Shown here: positions 24,542 through 36,171 of the stretch, piece by piece
Layout of the letters: every line of letters begins with the position of its first letter
Numbering within the stretch: position 1 is the first letter of the stretch
NCBI GenBank assembly: GCA_949358305.1
Contig: OX442316.1
Location: forward strand, 5,892,001-5,952,000
Origin: Strigamia acuminata
Lineage: Eukaryota; Arthropoda; Chilopoda; Geophilomorpha; Linotaeniidae
Direction: 5' to 3'
Length of the DNA stretch: 60,000 bases
Translations under genes and position numbers: made by a program
Notes under the pieces: generated by a model
Databases searched by the model: none
The model's input: the letters and a program-made list of their open reading frames with translations, nothing else
What the model was told of the DNA's origin: nothing

Positions 24542-27500
24542 TCACTGCGGACAATGCGGAGGCTGACGAAGCAAAAGCTGTGGTAGTAGTAGTACGATCA
24601 TTAACACAAACAAACTACTGGTTAAGGGTTCTGCCACATCTTTGGCTCCTTGGTGTTTGAGTGCGTGAACCTCGACGATAGCTTCTTTGAGAATCGACAA
24701 AGCTACGTGATTGTGAATCATCGGATGTCGTTCGGTGATCATGTGCGTAATGTTTTTTAATGCAGATCTGCAAACTTCCTGTAAGAAAATTAATTAAGTC
24801 CAAATTTGGGTCGACAATCATGCGTTTTACCTCTTCGCGCATAACCATTTCAGGCGTAATGCTGTTACTTTCTCGTTCGGCGTTAAAGTCGTTGAGGTAA
24901 ATTTGAATTATGACATTTTCTCCAATTTGGCGAGAAATTGACATCCGACAGGCTTTCTGTGAAATAATTCACATTAATTTGCATTATAAATAAAAGATAA
25001 GAGACTTACTTCTTGTGAATCCAATAATTTCTGCAATTCGTGAACACTATTACTTATGGTCATGTTGGTAAAATTATTCACGCTCGCTGCTTCCACTTTG
25101 CTGTAGCCCAAGAAGAAATAGACACCTGGAGTTTGAAGGGGGAAAAATATCGATTCAGTCAATTATTCATGACAGGCGTGAACGAAAACGAAAATGAACA
25201 GATTAAAATTAAACCAGGATTGAGATCATATCCTTCATCCGGTTTGGCACAGATGAAAGTCCCAGAGAAACAAGTGCAGTGTCCACGAAATGCACGGTAC
25301 GACCGAAACGAGTGACTGTAGACGGCCTGCGGAGAACGACACGATATTTTCTCTGGACAAACCAACTGTTGGCAAGTAGTGTAACCGCCCCGATTGCACA
25401 GACACAACATGGAACAATCAGGATTGTCTGCTTCGTATATCTATTTAGAAAACAACCCGTCTGTTGATGTAACTAAACTGTCTACAGCTCGCGCTTGGTA
25501 CATCGTGATGCCAAATTCAAACTCAACCACTCAAATTCAACTCAACTCAACTCAAATTCAACAGCATTTCGGTACCACGCTGTAATTTAGCACCGGTCTA
25601 ACACCGGTTTAGGGTTAAGGTTAGGGTTAGGGTTAGGTGTGAATTTGAAATCACGATACCAGGCGCAAACTGTAATTTAGGATATACTCACTCGTTGACT
25701 AAATCCTTCATGAATGTACACTGTGTTTACTCCACCACTAGTCATCACACAGGTATCTTTTAAAAAATAAAAAAAATTAAATATATTAATTTAAAGTGTG
25801 CGTATGGTGATTACGGTACTTGTATCTGCTGGTACTGGTTTCATGTTTGGAATCCAGGGCATTGGAGTTGGATACGGCCCATTGGTTGTCACAGAATTTT
25901 TAGTAGTGCTAAATAAATTTTTAATAATTTTGACCGCTGTTCTCTGAGTTTGTTTAATGGTTATTGGAGGAGGAGTGGCTATTTTGATCTCGTGGTACTC
26001 TTTTTGAGCTTGAACTGTAGAAAACAAAGTATTTAATCACTTAAAGAAAAAATCAATTCCGCCAAACCGACTAGAAAAATCAATTCTTACCCACACACGG
26101 ATTGAGCCAAATTAATCGTTGCCAATCAATGCACGAATACAAAAGAGAGAAATCGTTTCCTGAGCATGCGCAGTTTGTCCGCAGACGAGTGCCCAAAATA
26201 TTAATGAGAGCATTGCGACACTCTTTTAATGGTCCTTGACATTGGATGGTATTCTGATCCACAGCACATGCGGTAATAAACTGGTCCATTCGCCATCTGC
26301 AAACGAGAAAACCCAAAATGAATCCACCAAATTCCAAACGTAAACTTTCTCTTTTCCGCTCTTCACCTGCAATCGGGTTTAGATCTGCATTGAGTAGCGA
26401 CCTGATGACAGCCAGGTATCTCGAGTTCGGGTCTCTGAGCGCACGGCGGATGCAGCTGTTGTTGCTGAATCAGACATGTCGGATCATTGTATCTGCAGAT
26501 GCAGAAGGCCACAGAATGCGTGATGTCTGGGTTTCCGAGTTCGTAAAAATTGCGAACGGCTCCCATACACTCTGTCCGATTACACGGGGTACGCGACATG
26601 TCACACACTTGTAACATATTATCCAACAACACTTGGCATGTTAAGTCTGCAACACATACCTCATGAGCCTTCGGACACGTGCTTTTCGCTTTAATGGACA
26701 TCGACGGGAAGACATCGGGAGGTACGGCGGGGAAACGTTCGTCTACTCGTGACCCAATTACATTTGAATGTCCGTAGAGACCCACTAGTTCGCCATGCAG
26801 AGCCGACACGACCGGATTAACGTTGTGCACTTCATCAGGCTCGTTTATGTCATAATCAAAAGCGGGAAACGGGATGTTTCCGTCGATATCTGTCACGGCG
26901 GTCACTCCGTCGCCTTTCACGTGCGATGCGGTGTAAAGTTCCGGTGGTTCCGTCTGCACACACGGATTGTTGTTGACAAGAGCGTAGATCTTGGCACACT
27001 TTTCGAGCTCTGCATCTTCGTGACATAGGCATCCGTAGACGGGTGTTAGCTGGATTTTAGTCCATGCCCGATGACATTTACCTCTGATTAAAGATATATA
27101 AAACCATGTTATACATATTTGATTAACTCGGAGCGTCGTAATGGCCCAGCCCATTCAATTTCCTTCACCTTAAAGACAAATTTGGTGGTCACGTTTTCTC
27201 TGTCTAGACGCATTTGTAAAGCAAATGAAATTGTTTGGATTTGTGTTTAGTGTTGTTTATGTTTATGGCGTTTTTTGGGGGTTCTATTTATCGGAGAAGT
27301 AATTACCCTCGTGAAACCTTTTAAGCCCGGCAAGAAGGATCCTTACTCGTGTAAAAATACAGAATTCACATAGAATATAGAGCGAGAACTCCCCTCGTGT
27401 GAGAAAACCCATCATTTATATTCTAAGAACCACCGCCATTTGCAACCGGCACACTTTCCACATCTACTTTAGTGTTTAGTGTCAAAACCAACGTCCCAGG

Positions 27501-30259
27501 GTTTTTATAAACGGGTTATGTCAACAGGTTCTTGAGTTTTAGGAAGTTTGTGCAATTCTGTGTAACCACTCAAGAACCTTATTGACACAAGTGTAAGTGC
27601 AAAAAACACAAAGAAAAAACAAAAAAACAAGCAAGTGCTTATTATATTACAGAGTATGTACGTAGAGCACTTCCGTTCTAAACGATCGGAATTGATTTCC
27701 ATGTCTGCAAAATGTGCGCAAAAACAAGCAGTGGGGATCATGAAGGAATCAAAGCGTTGGTCCGGTGTTTGCCAGGTGCTCTAATCATTATGCTGTGCAA
27801 GACTCCAAACAAACCGCACACAGCTAGCTCCAAATATTGACTAAACTTGCGTGTTCGAAACAGAAATGTGTTGTAAAATGAAAACAGTAATTAGTAATTT
27901 CGTAATAACTTTTATTTTTTTAAAAAAAAGGTTTAAACTTAATCCAAGCGCTTAGGCCTAATACTTGGCGAGTGCAGTCAATAATAACCAGCAATTATTC
28001 TCCCGTGAATATTTTATGAGCATGGGAAGACGTTCCAATAAGCAATTAAGAAAGGATCCGAGTGGAAACTGTGTGTATAGACACACAGGCGGACATAAAA
28101 TAAAGATAACATTCGTGTGGAGTTTGCAAATTGGTTTAGATAATCGAATGTAAACAAGAAAACGAGTGTGACGAGTCGATGGGTTTGCATAATGCTAATA
28201 ACAGGGCAGCATAAATCTGTGCCTAGATAGAAAAAAAAAGAATCATCCATATTTTTATGTCCGCTAATAAACAACCCAAAAGTACAACTCCACCTGTTCC
28301 TTTTGATCGTTCCGTGCAACATCAGTTCTACTTTACAACTGCAAATTACACAAATGCACATAAAACTGCTCCTCTAAAGCACAGTGCTTCACTCGAACGG
28401 CACAAAAACATGACAACTATCTATTATATTCCTCTCCCCAACAAAAATTAACCGAGATAAAGAAAGCGTACACTCACCTATCTCGCATCGCGCACTGGTC
28501 ATCTTCGACGCGACACAACCTCCGAAAATAATCAAATATCTTCTTGCATTTTATGTTGTGGTAGCACAAATTGTAGGCGTAAGTGCAGCTCGGGTAATCT
28601 TCGTTGACTACTCGATCTGTGGGGTCTTATACACGGTTTTAAGCACGCGCCATTAACTTTATACGTCTTGTTACTCACTAATGCGAGGGATTTTCAGGCA
28701 AGGGTGCTCAGAGAGGAAACTTTTCAAGTGTCGGCATTCCGCATCTCTTTCTTCGTCGCTGCAGACGCAACTTCTCTCGAAAGGCGCGCTGTTCCACACG
28801 GAGGTCAAAGCCCCTTGACAAGTCTCGAGACTCGACGAACGACAAACGGTGCCATCTGACACGACGCGATCAATTAAGAGCGACAATAACCATCGAATAA
28901 AACTCACCATACGTATCTCCGCACGTTTTATAAGCAACGTCGAGTAATAGTGCGCAAGTGTCGCCCTCAACACACTCTTGGCGTGCCACTTGACAATGGA
29001 GAATTGCCAATACGCCGTTAGAGGCAAAAACTAAATAAAAGAAAAAAGGAAAAAAAGCGCTGAGAAAAATCAATAATTAACGTTTCACGTGTTGTGCTCA
29101 TCTCCCATAACTCGCCGTGTCACGCCTCAAATCGTCCAACATGAATGGGTAATTCCAGGGGGAGCATTTGCGACCGCTCTTCATTGATTGAATCATTTTA
29201 GATCTGTGTAACCAGCGGCTATCACGTTCCCAAGAGTGGCGACCGCTCTCAAAGTTCCATCAAACTCCCCCCGGCCACTCCCAGTAACTGCGAGGTGAAA
29301 AACGCATCGATCTTGCATGAGGAAACTCCTCGCCAAGAACAATGTTCATCTGAAAGCCATCAAGGGCCCAACCCCTCGTCATTGACTCATTGTCATGGAA
29401 ACGACAGTTGTCTTTGCCTATTAAAAACATATTCTTTCGGGGTCGTAACCATGACAACACCCGATTGTTAGTGGTCCAGGTGATGTCATTAGTATTAGAG
29501 GGTGTCTCCCTAATTACGAACCCACAACAAGTACGCGTTGGCATGGTTACCTGGCGTGTTTGCCACGCTCAATAGAAGAGTTGCATTGCTCTGCCAACTT
29601 ACCAGAGGTGCTCACTGCTCACCACGTGTTTGGCTCTGACTTTAACTGCAATTAGCCAATCATAGAACCGAGCCGAACCGCTCAAAATCTCTTATTTAAC
29701 AAGAGAAATGAACTCCAAGTATAAACTTATGTAAAACATGTGCCAGAAATAGCAAAAACCATTCAATTTAAAAAAGAAAAAAAAAAAGAAAAAAAAAAAT
29801 TTTTTTTGACCCAATTTTTAAATTTCCATTTATAAACGTGAAATTCCTTGGGCGAGAGATCTGTCGTCAATAAAAATTTTTTTCCACGCTATTGGCCAAG
29901 CACCGAGAGCAAATATATCTATTTTTCCATCTGCCCCTTCCCCTCTTGGCTTTGCTGCTAAGCAAACCCCGCTATTATTGCTTATCAGCTGCGACATCTA
30001 CACGTGCTTCTGTCTAGCAGCAATTCCTTATATTGATCCTCCACAAACATTCCTGCTTTACTGCCAGCCCCCAGGATCAATAGGAAGGAGCAAACGACTA
30101 AACATCGAGCTTAAAAATAAAACAAAAACAAGAAGATTCATCACTCTCCACGGAACAGTTCGGGCGCGACGCTAGAGCATTGTAATCGTACTACTTACAC
30201 CATCCTACAAGCGACCACGCAATCAACGCGGATAGAATGCGATGGCTTCCCATCGACAT
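24542..30259 (-). CDS. Gfrl: GDNF family receptor alpha-like (Gfrl), four cysteine-rich domains, anchored C-terminus
   Basis: Twelve exons, 795 aa: 30199-30259, 28908-29030, 28679-28855, 28478-28616, 26367-27083, 26091-26296, 25820-26014, 25692-25756, 25215-25440, 25010-25125, 24831-24956, 24542-24778. Exon 1 plus the start of exon 2 gives a signal peptide (MSMGSHRILSALIAWSLVGW). Four GDNF-receptor domains follow: C-x(6)-C-x(5)-C (CQVARQECVEGDTC), CTYAYNLCYHNIKC, CPKAHEVCVADLTC and CHQVATQCRSKPDC, each with downstream CxC and PC motifs. The Thr/Pro-rich linker (~475-540) leads to one further Cys-rich segment. The C-terminus ends in a hydrophobic stretch (SLFVLMIVLLLPQLLL) and ~10 residues, consistent with GPI anchoring. 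Family knowledge: insect Gfrl is the homologue of RET co-receptors, but its ligand is unclear. Intron 1 is ~1.2 kb and intron 4 ~1.4 kb. Confidence 0.9.
25532..25562. repeat. Microsatellite (TCAACTCAAAT)n in a Gfrl intron
   Basis: Short run of ACTCAAATTCAACTCAACTC in the intron between 25440 and 25692. Confidence 0.6.
25608..25638 (+). repeat. Short telomere-like TTAGGG run in a Gfrl intron
   Basis: TTTAGGGTTAAGGTTAGGG followed by TTAGGGTTAGG. The units are mainly 6 bp (TTAGGG), unlike the 5-bp-dominated array at 48799-49047, and the strand is opposite. It is flanked by CACCGGTCTAACACCGGT and two copies of CTGTAATTTAG. Confidence 0.65.
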
Positions 30260-31472
30260 GCCATCATCAGCCGCAGGCCCCCAGATGGTGTCGTGGTAAG
30301 GCCGCCATAATAGTTGTTTTCAGGGGCCCAGGCATGGACCAACTGCAGTGTGCTGTGCTGGCTGGCGCGAGCTCAGCTCCTGGGATTGTCGTATAAACTC
30401 ATCTCGATCTGGTTGAGCATGCGTCGTGCGAAAGTGGTCGATTCCTAGGGTCTGACGTCACCTCTCGCACATTCTACGACATCGACACGATCGCTTATTC
30501 ATTCATCGACGGCGTGGAATGAATTGCTCGACATATCCATTTGAACACATGACAAGGCGAATTGGATTTATACATTAAAGTTCGTTAACTCGTCGGGGTT
30601 ATTTTATAGATTAAATCACATTACGTCTTGTTTTTCTTATTTTTAAAACATTTTGTCAATCAATAATAAATCGATATTATTTTTTTCCTCTCCATTTTTT
30701 GTTTTGTTTTGGGAAATTGATTGCATGTGGCCATCGATTGTCATTGGGCTATTATTGTAGCATGAATTTATGGTTGTAAACATGATGTACGACCTTATTA
30801 TTGATGTATATACGAGAATAAAAACACACGAAGATGCAAAAATGGTTTTTTTTAGACGTTTGTGAAGTATGACTTCATTCAACTTTTACATAACTCTAAA
30901 GAAAGCGTGGAATTGACGTCATTGGTGTCATTGATGGCTGGAAATACCAAGATTTGTAATGGAAAGAATGAAGAAAACACGTTGCGTCAATCCGAACTAA
31001 TGACTAAAAGATTTGTAAGTTTGACGCATGAATTTTCAATTTACTTTACCGCAATTGATAATCTTAGAGCTTTGCTGATGTTTTATTTATGTTGCATTTA
31101 GCATCGAGATTTATGTGTACGAGTTAAATCCCGTCATTTCTGACGAATGAATTTTCAATTAAATTAGCCTAATAGTCATTGACGTGGACTGGGAAAAGCA
31201 CACTTTCTACACAAGCAATATTTTACGTGTAAAAGCACATCGAAATTCGGACACATTGGAGCAGTGGAGCATTATTTATGACTAATTTTCTATTAATTCG
31301 ACATCAATATTCATTTAGAGCAGAAAGCATTCTTTTAATTTATAGCTGGGAATGGGAAATGATCAATTATCAAAATATTTTCCATTTGAATTTTTAATTA
31401 GTGGAATTAATTGCATTTTATGCCGAATGATGATGTATTAATCATGCACGTGTGTAATGCGAGCAGAAACTG

Positions 31473-31941
31473 TTAAATCATATTAGTCGTTTGACTGTAT
31501 AACGATATATTTCTGTGTGGGAAAAAAATAACATCTGTGACATAGGCAAGATTAAGTACAAAGGAAAGGGTTTGGAACACTGCCAAATGATGGTGAGTTC
31601 CAACTGGGCGGACGCCTTCTTCAGCATATACCACACGCATGGATGAAGATGGTTCGTCTGCAGACAGAAGAAGAAAAAAATGTAAAATGCAGAATTAAGT
31701 TTCAATAGAAAAAGTTGCGGAAGAAAAGAATTTTTGAAATAAAAAGGCGAAAAGTTTGCGGTAATTTTTCTAGCAAAATGGCCGTAAGCCAATGTAGTGT
31801 TGTCTTTATTTATTGAATAAAAAATAACAAACATAAAAGGAGGGAGAAAATAATGCAAACGATTAAGGGGAAATAACCTGTCGTGCAGAAAAGCTTGTGT
31901 GTGTCTTGATTGGGGTCGGCGTTGAATTCGATCGGTCTCAT
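31473..31941 (-). CDS. Candidate two-exon coding segment, unrecognised
   Basis: 31878-31941 opens with ATG (MRPIEFNADPNQDTHKLFCT) and ends at G|GTTATT. 31473-31657 starts after TCTGCAG and continues in phase (DEPSSSMRVVYAEEGVRPVG, then a His-rich stretch) to TAA. The base composition is much GC-richer than the flanks. The other two frames of the first exon are also open, so the frame is uncertain. I recognise no domain. Confidence 0.25.
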
Positions 31942-33699
31942 CGCAGGGGCCAAAGATCTTTTGCGTCCGATTCATTTCCAGCACCGGAAATGAAGGGGTT
32001 GCTAACATATAAATTTATTTTATCGATTTCTGTGTGTGTTTTTTTTTTTTTTTTTTTTTTTTTTTTGTTCTCTTAATGTAATGCGTCACGGATTTCTTTT
32101 TGTTACTTTTTTTCTTCTTTTAAAGACGAAATAATGTGATTTCATGTTGATTCATCGATTAGAATGAAAAGCAGAGAATTGGAGAATTTTTTGAAAAATA
32201 ATTTTTGAATAATTTTTTTTTTTTTGGAATTTGTGCGTTGGAATGTCAAAAGTTTTCGAGGTTGAATCACACGATGTGACTACGGGGTTTTTTTCTATCT
32301 TCGTTTAAGGATTCATTTTATTTTACCATCCTGTTCACGTATAATAGAAAAATGGACGATTTAGCTTCAGAATCTCAAGTGTGGAGCATTTTATGTCAAA
32401 AAAAAATTCTTAGATTGATGGCACTAATTGCGGTTTGATGTAAAAACTCTTTCTTAATTATATTTACTAAAAATGACATCCAACGCTACTTGGTTAATTA
32501 TTTTGTCTCTGAAGGGTTTGCTTCACTGCATTTCTTAGATTTTGGTTTGACGGTTTGGCATATTGGCAAAAACTAACGAAATAAATTATTTGGCAAATTA
32601 AAGCAGTCGAATCCCAACGGGATACTGTGATGAAGATTTTTCCACATTTAGTCTGACAATTGAAAGCATTTATTGTCATAAAATTGATTTAAATTTTTTT
32701 TAAAAAAAAAAAATTATTTTTTTTATTTCTTCATTCAAAATATAATTTTTAAAACTCGTGTTCTTGAAATGTCCACATGTCGCAGCAACATTTGGCCAAT
32801 ATTTGACAAAAACTCACTCAAAACAAATTACAAAACCCGCAAGACCAAAATGTGAACACGTGCCTAAACCAGATGCCAAGTAGAAACTTCCTAAATTAAA
32901 GTAAGCCTAAAAATGCAACTTTTCTTTTCCAACCAATAATAAACCAAACGAAATCGTTCCAGTTACTTTTCTCTTAGAAAAAAATAATAAAATATAAAAA
33001 ATAAAAAAATAATCATTATAATCCCGTCACCCCATAACGACTATAAAATTCCCCATTAATCACGAGCAATTTTCCTACGAAAAATTAGTTATTTCTCTTC
33101 ATTATTTATTTATTTATTTAATTTTATCATTGCAATTGTGAAATGAGGCGGTGGTTGAACCTGCACTAAATTAAACCCACGAGAGATGCGCAATTTTTAA
33201 GTTTTGAAACTACTTTAGAAAATTAAGAAAACAGGAAGCCGAGATAAAGTATCCAGTGAAAGAAATGACTTTCTAAAGTCATACAAGCATCTCTTGTCAT
33301 CATCTTTAAAAAAAATCAATTCCATATTTTAAAACGCAACAATTTATTACAAAATTCAAGAACTTTCGTCCTTATCTATCTGAGCACAGAATATAAGCAT
33401 TTTTCATCTCCTCAGCCGTCTTTGTCCTTATATATATACGCTTTAAACTGTTCACTATCCCGCAGTGACCATTTAAGTGAGCCTCAGTAAAAAAGAAAAG
33501 CTAAATAATTCAGGCGTATTCCATTCAGTCAAGACAAGCAAAGAGAAAACAAAAAATGTTTTTACAGATGGAAGAAAGTTTGGGGCACATTAAAATTGAT
33601 TCCTGTTGAGTTCGGCGGCTCAGAGTGAGAAATATCATTGACAAATCACGTCTCGTGCCTTGACGGTGAACAAAACAAATAAACAATAATGAAATATTG

Positions 33700-33838
33700 A
33701 GTTTACTCCCTGGAAATATCCTTTGGCCTTTGCTGCTCTTAGTTTATCGCACGGTTTGGCCGCGCAATCTTGGAGGCCTTGGGTCACGGATTCATCATTG
33801 GAACGATGTGAATAGATGGGGAATTTCACTTCTTTGTG
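33700..33838 (-). CDS. Candidate exon, unrecognised
   Basis: Between an AAAG acceptor-like site and a GGA|GTAAAC donor the frame reads ~45 residues with balanced composition, including SNDESVTQGLQDCAAKPCDK and AAKAKGYFQG. It is GC-richer than the flanks. It could be an upstream exon of the island at 31.5-31.9 kb, but the phases do not join in the simplest model. Confidence 0.2.
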
Positions 33839-34897
33839 ATAAGCAGAAAAAAAGGAAAAAAAATAATTTTTTTCTGTGAATTTGCATTTTTATTTTTGCA
33901 AGTCGATTTTTATTTGTCGAAATAGATTTTTCTCTTTTCGAGGTTGAATGTTTTTTTTTCTTTTTCGATGTAAATTTAATGATTTGGAAAGTACATTTTA
34001 TTAAGAAACGCGGGCTTTCCATCTCAAGTGTTTTTTTAAAGTTGAAGAAAAAAGGGGAGCTAAGACGACATAATTAAAGAATAATTTCAATATATTTTAT
34101 ACATGTATATAAAATAATATTCTTATTTACCTTTCGGTGTATTTGGTTTAAAACCAGTTGACTTTTAATTTATTTCCTTGTACGAGACGTTGTTTATTTC
34201 GTTTTATTTTTAAAATTAAAATTTTGTTAATTTTAAATTCTAATTATAGATCAAAACAAACACCAAACGCTGCTGCAACGTGTAATTGATTCGGGAAAAT
34301 TGTCAATTATTGAGGAACCCAACAAATCGATATTTTTATTTCTATTTTGCCATTTAGAATTTAAAAAAAGAAAAATATAAAAGTCAATTAAATTTTATTG
34401 GGGTTTCGCATGCCAAAGATGTGCATTTTTAATGCTGTACAACCCTTTTCGGTTGCAGACATAGACACATGTATAAATTTGCCTTCAAGACTGAATATTT
34501 TAAAGAGAGTCAAACTCAAACGGCAGATATTTTTACCCCGCTGCTTTACGTTTTGACAATTGGGATTTAAATGTAAGAAAAGGAATATTTAGGTGTCATC
34601 CATCTGGAGACCCCAGGGGTGACGGTGTGAAGGTACAGGGTTGGATTTTGTCATTTTACAACCTCAAATCTGCAGTGGTTCCTTAAAAATAGCTTGGAAA
34701 CTGGACTCTCTTTGTTGAATAGATTAAAATTTAATATTTACGAGGCAAAAATATAAATAAACAATCCTGGTTTCGTGAGTTATTTACATTTTATCGAGTT
34801 CTGTACGCTTTTGGCCGATCAAATAACAACATTACGACAAAAACAAGTCACATGTTGGCCGGCAATGTGATCAAATTGATATTTATTTGATTTAATT

Positions 34898-35443
34898 TTA
34901 TCTTGACGTTCCGTATAGAACTTGATTGATTGCTGACATTTCTTGTTTGCTGAGTGGTTCCAAGTGGAATCCTTTTAGTTGAGGTTTTCCTTCCATATCC
35001 CGCAGTTTATCAACTTTATATTTCAAATCATTTCGCAAAGAATCGATTTCTTTGCTCAATTCGGCTTGATCTTTAAGAGAAAATCAAATATGCTTGGAAA
35101 TGTCTCTTTTGTGTGTAAAAAATCTTATGGTTTTCACCTTTTTCTAACAGTTGCACCGATTTATCATTTGGCATTTGAATGAATGTTTTACCGAAAGAAA
35201 TCCAATGTTTCCCTCTACTTTTTTCTTCCTTCATTTCATTGATCAGACACCTGTAAAAATAGACATTGGCAATTGAATTACGTGGCTTACGTGGGTAATA
35301 TTCTCATCAAACCTAATTGCTTCTCTGTTTTTGTTTCTCTTGTAATCCATGGCCACTATGTGTTGTTTATCAGTCAGAATTTCCTCCGCCATTTCTTCGA
35401 TCTCTGTTAAAGCGCGCATTACGAACGTCGGATTACGAAGCAT
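34898..35443 (-). CDS. PDRG1: p53 and DNA-damage-regulated protein 1 (prefoldin-like)
   Basis: Three exons, 138 aa: 35313-35443, 35138-35250, 34898-35070. ALTEIEEMAEEILTDKQHIV and DYKRNKNREAIR match human PDRG1 (VEVEELAEEVLADKRQIV; DTKRNQNREGLR) as remembered. Next come FGKTFIQMPN, a predicted second coiled coil, and KPQLKGFHLEPLSKQEMSAI near the C-terminus (human PELKGFNLNPLNQDEMKAL). Length is close to the human 133 aa. Family knowledge: a beta-prefoldin-like subunit of the R2TP/URI prefoldin-like chaperone complex that assembles RNA polymerase II and PIKKs. The ATG is 4 bases after a strong poly-pyrimidine/TTTAG acceptor, so at least one exon lies upstream. It is divergent from CUEDC2, with starts ~730 bp apart. 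Confidence 0.93.
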
Positions 35444-35518
35444 TTTCTAAAAAAAAAAAAAAAAAAAGGGTTCATGAGATTTAAAACAGTAAAAAATATA
35501 ATGTTATTTTCGACTTAC

Positions 35519-35670
35519 TGGTTCACAATAATCGATATTTTGCGAATCAAGACTCGTACATTTAAATGGAATGTCTAAAAGGTGATGCGAAATCGCCGGC
35601 TGAATGTTGGATAAAAACCGATTATTTTTATTAATGTTTATTACTCGCTTGTAGAATTTGCGTGGGGTTT
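35519..35670 (-). other. Upstream exon of PDRG1, open in frame (UTR or N-terminal extension)
   Basis: Bounded by TTTTAG (35671-35673) and CCA|GTAAGT (35517-35518). The 152-nt stretch is open in the frame that continues into PDRG1 exon 1, reading for example KFYKRVININKNNRFLS and ending NIDYCEP. No Met is found in it and no upstream exon joins in phase, so it may be untranslated. The vertebrate protein begins at the downstream Met. Confidence 0.35.
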
Positions 35671-36171
35671 CTAAAAGGCGTGTATTGTTTCGTTAAAATT
35701 GTACGCTATAATTCGAGCAAAATGTAACAGTTTTTATTTATTAAAACATTGTTATTCGTATAATTATTCAATTTTACCACTACCCGCAATAAACAACAAC
35801 GTGCGACATCTACCGTATAATTCACAAACTGCCTTGATCTGTGGTGTACAATAGACTGCATCGGAGCACGAGTAATTCGCACATTTTAAAAGAAAAAACG
35901 AATAATATTATATTGGCAAGTTGAAGAAATTATCAGCCCGTGTGCGAGACACGTAAATCGGGTAATTTTTCCGCACTGTTCAATCAATTTTCCAGAGTGA
36001 GTATTTCAATAAATCACAACAACAACAAACCGAGACCAATTGACCACAGTAACATCGTACTAAACTGTTTTCAGGTATTTTCTCCCGTACATCTATTAAT
36101 TTATTGCGAATTGCACATTACATCGGTTACTTTTGGTAATAATTCATTAATTCCACAAGTGCGTCGTGATT
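35671..36171. promoter_or_regulatory. Probable bidirectional promoter region of PDRG1 and CUEDC2
   Basis: The two genes diverge from here. No core promoter motif is decisive. The CUEDC2 5' UTR may be spliced: a CAGAGTGAGT donor-like site lies at about 35995. Confidence 0.4.

Larger units (their letters stand above)
30260..34897. other. 4.6-kb region upstream of Gfrl, with two coding-like islands and otherwise no gene
   Basis: Contains the Gfrl promoter (GC-richer 30260-30540), long poly-T tracts (32040-32066, 32213-32225) and A/T-rich sequence. Only 31473-31941 and 33700-33838 on the minus strand look better than random; they are described separately. I see no domain, RNA gene or mobile element in the rest. 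Confidence 0.45.

Noticed and set aside
27505-27741. Minus-strand 78-codon frame with a hydrophobic segment
   Set aside because: Located in Gfrl intron 4; the hydrophobic part comes from a poly-pyrimidine-like AAAAAC run and there is no supporting context.
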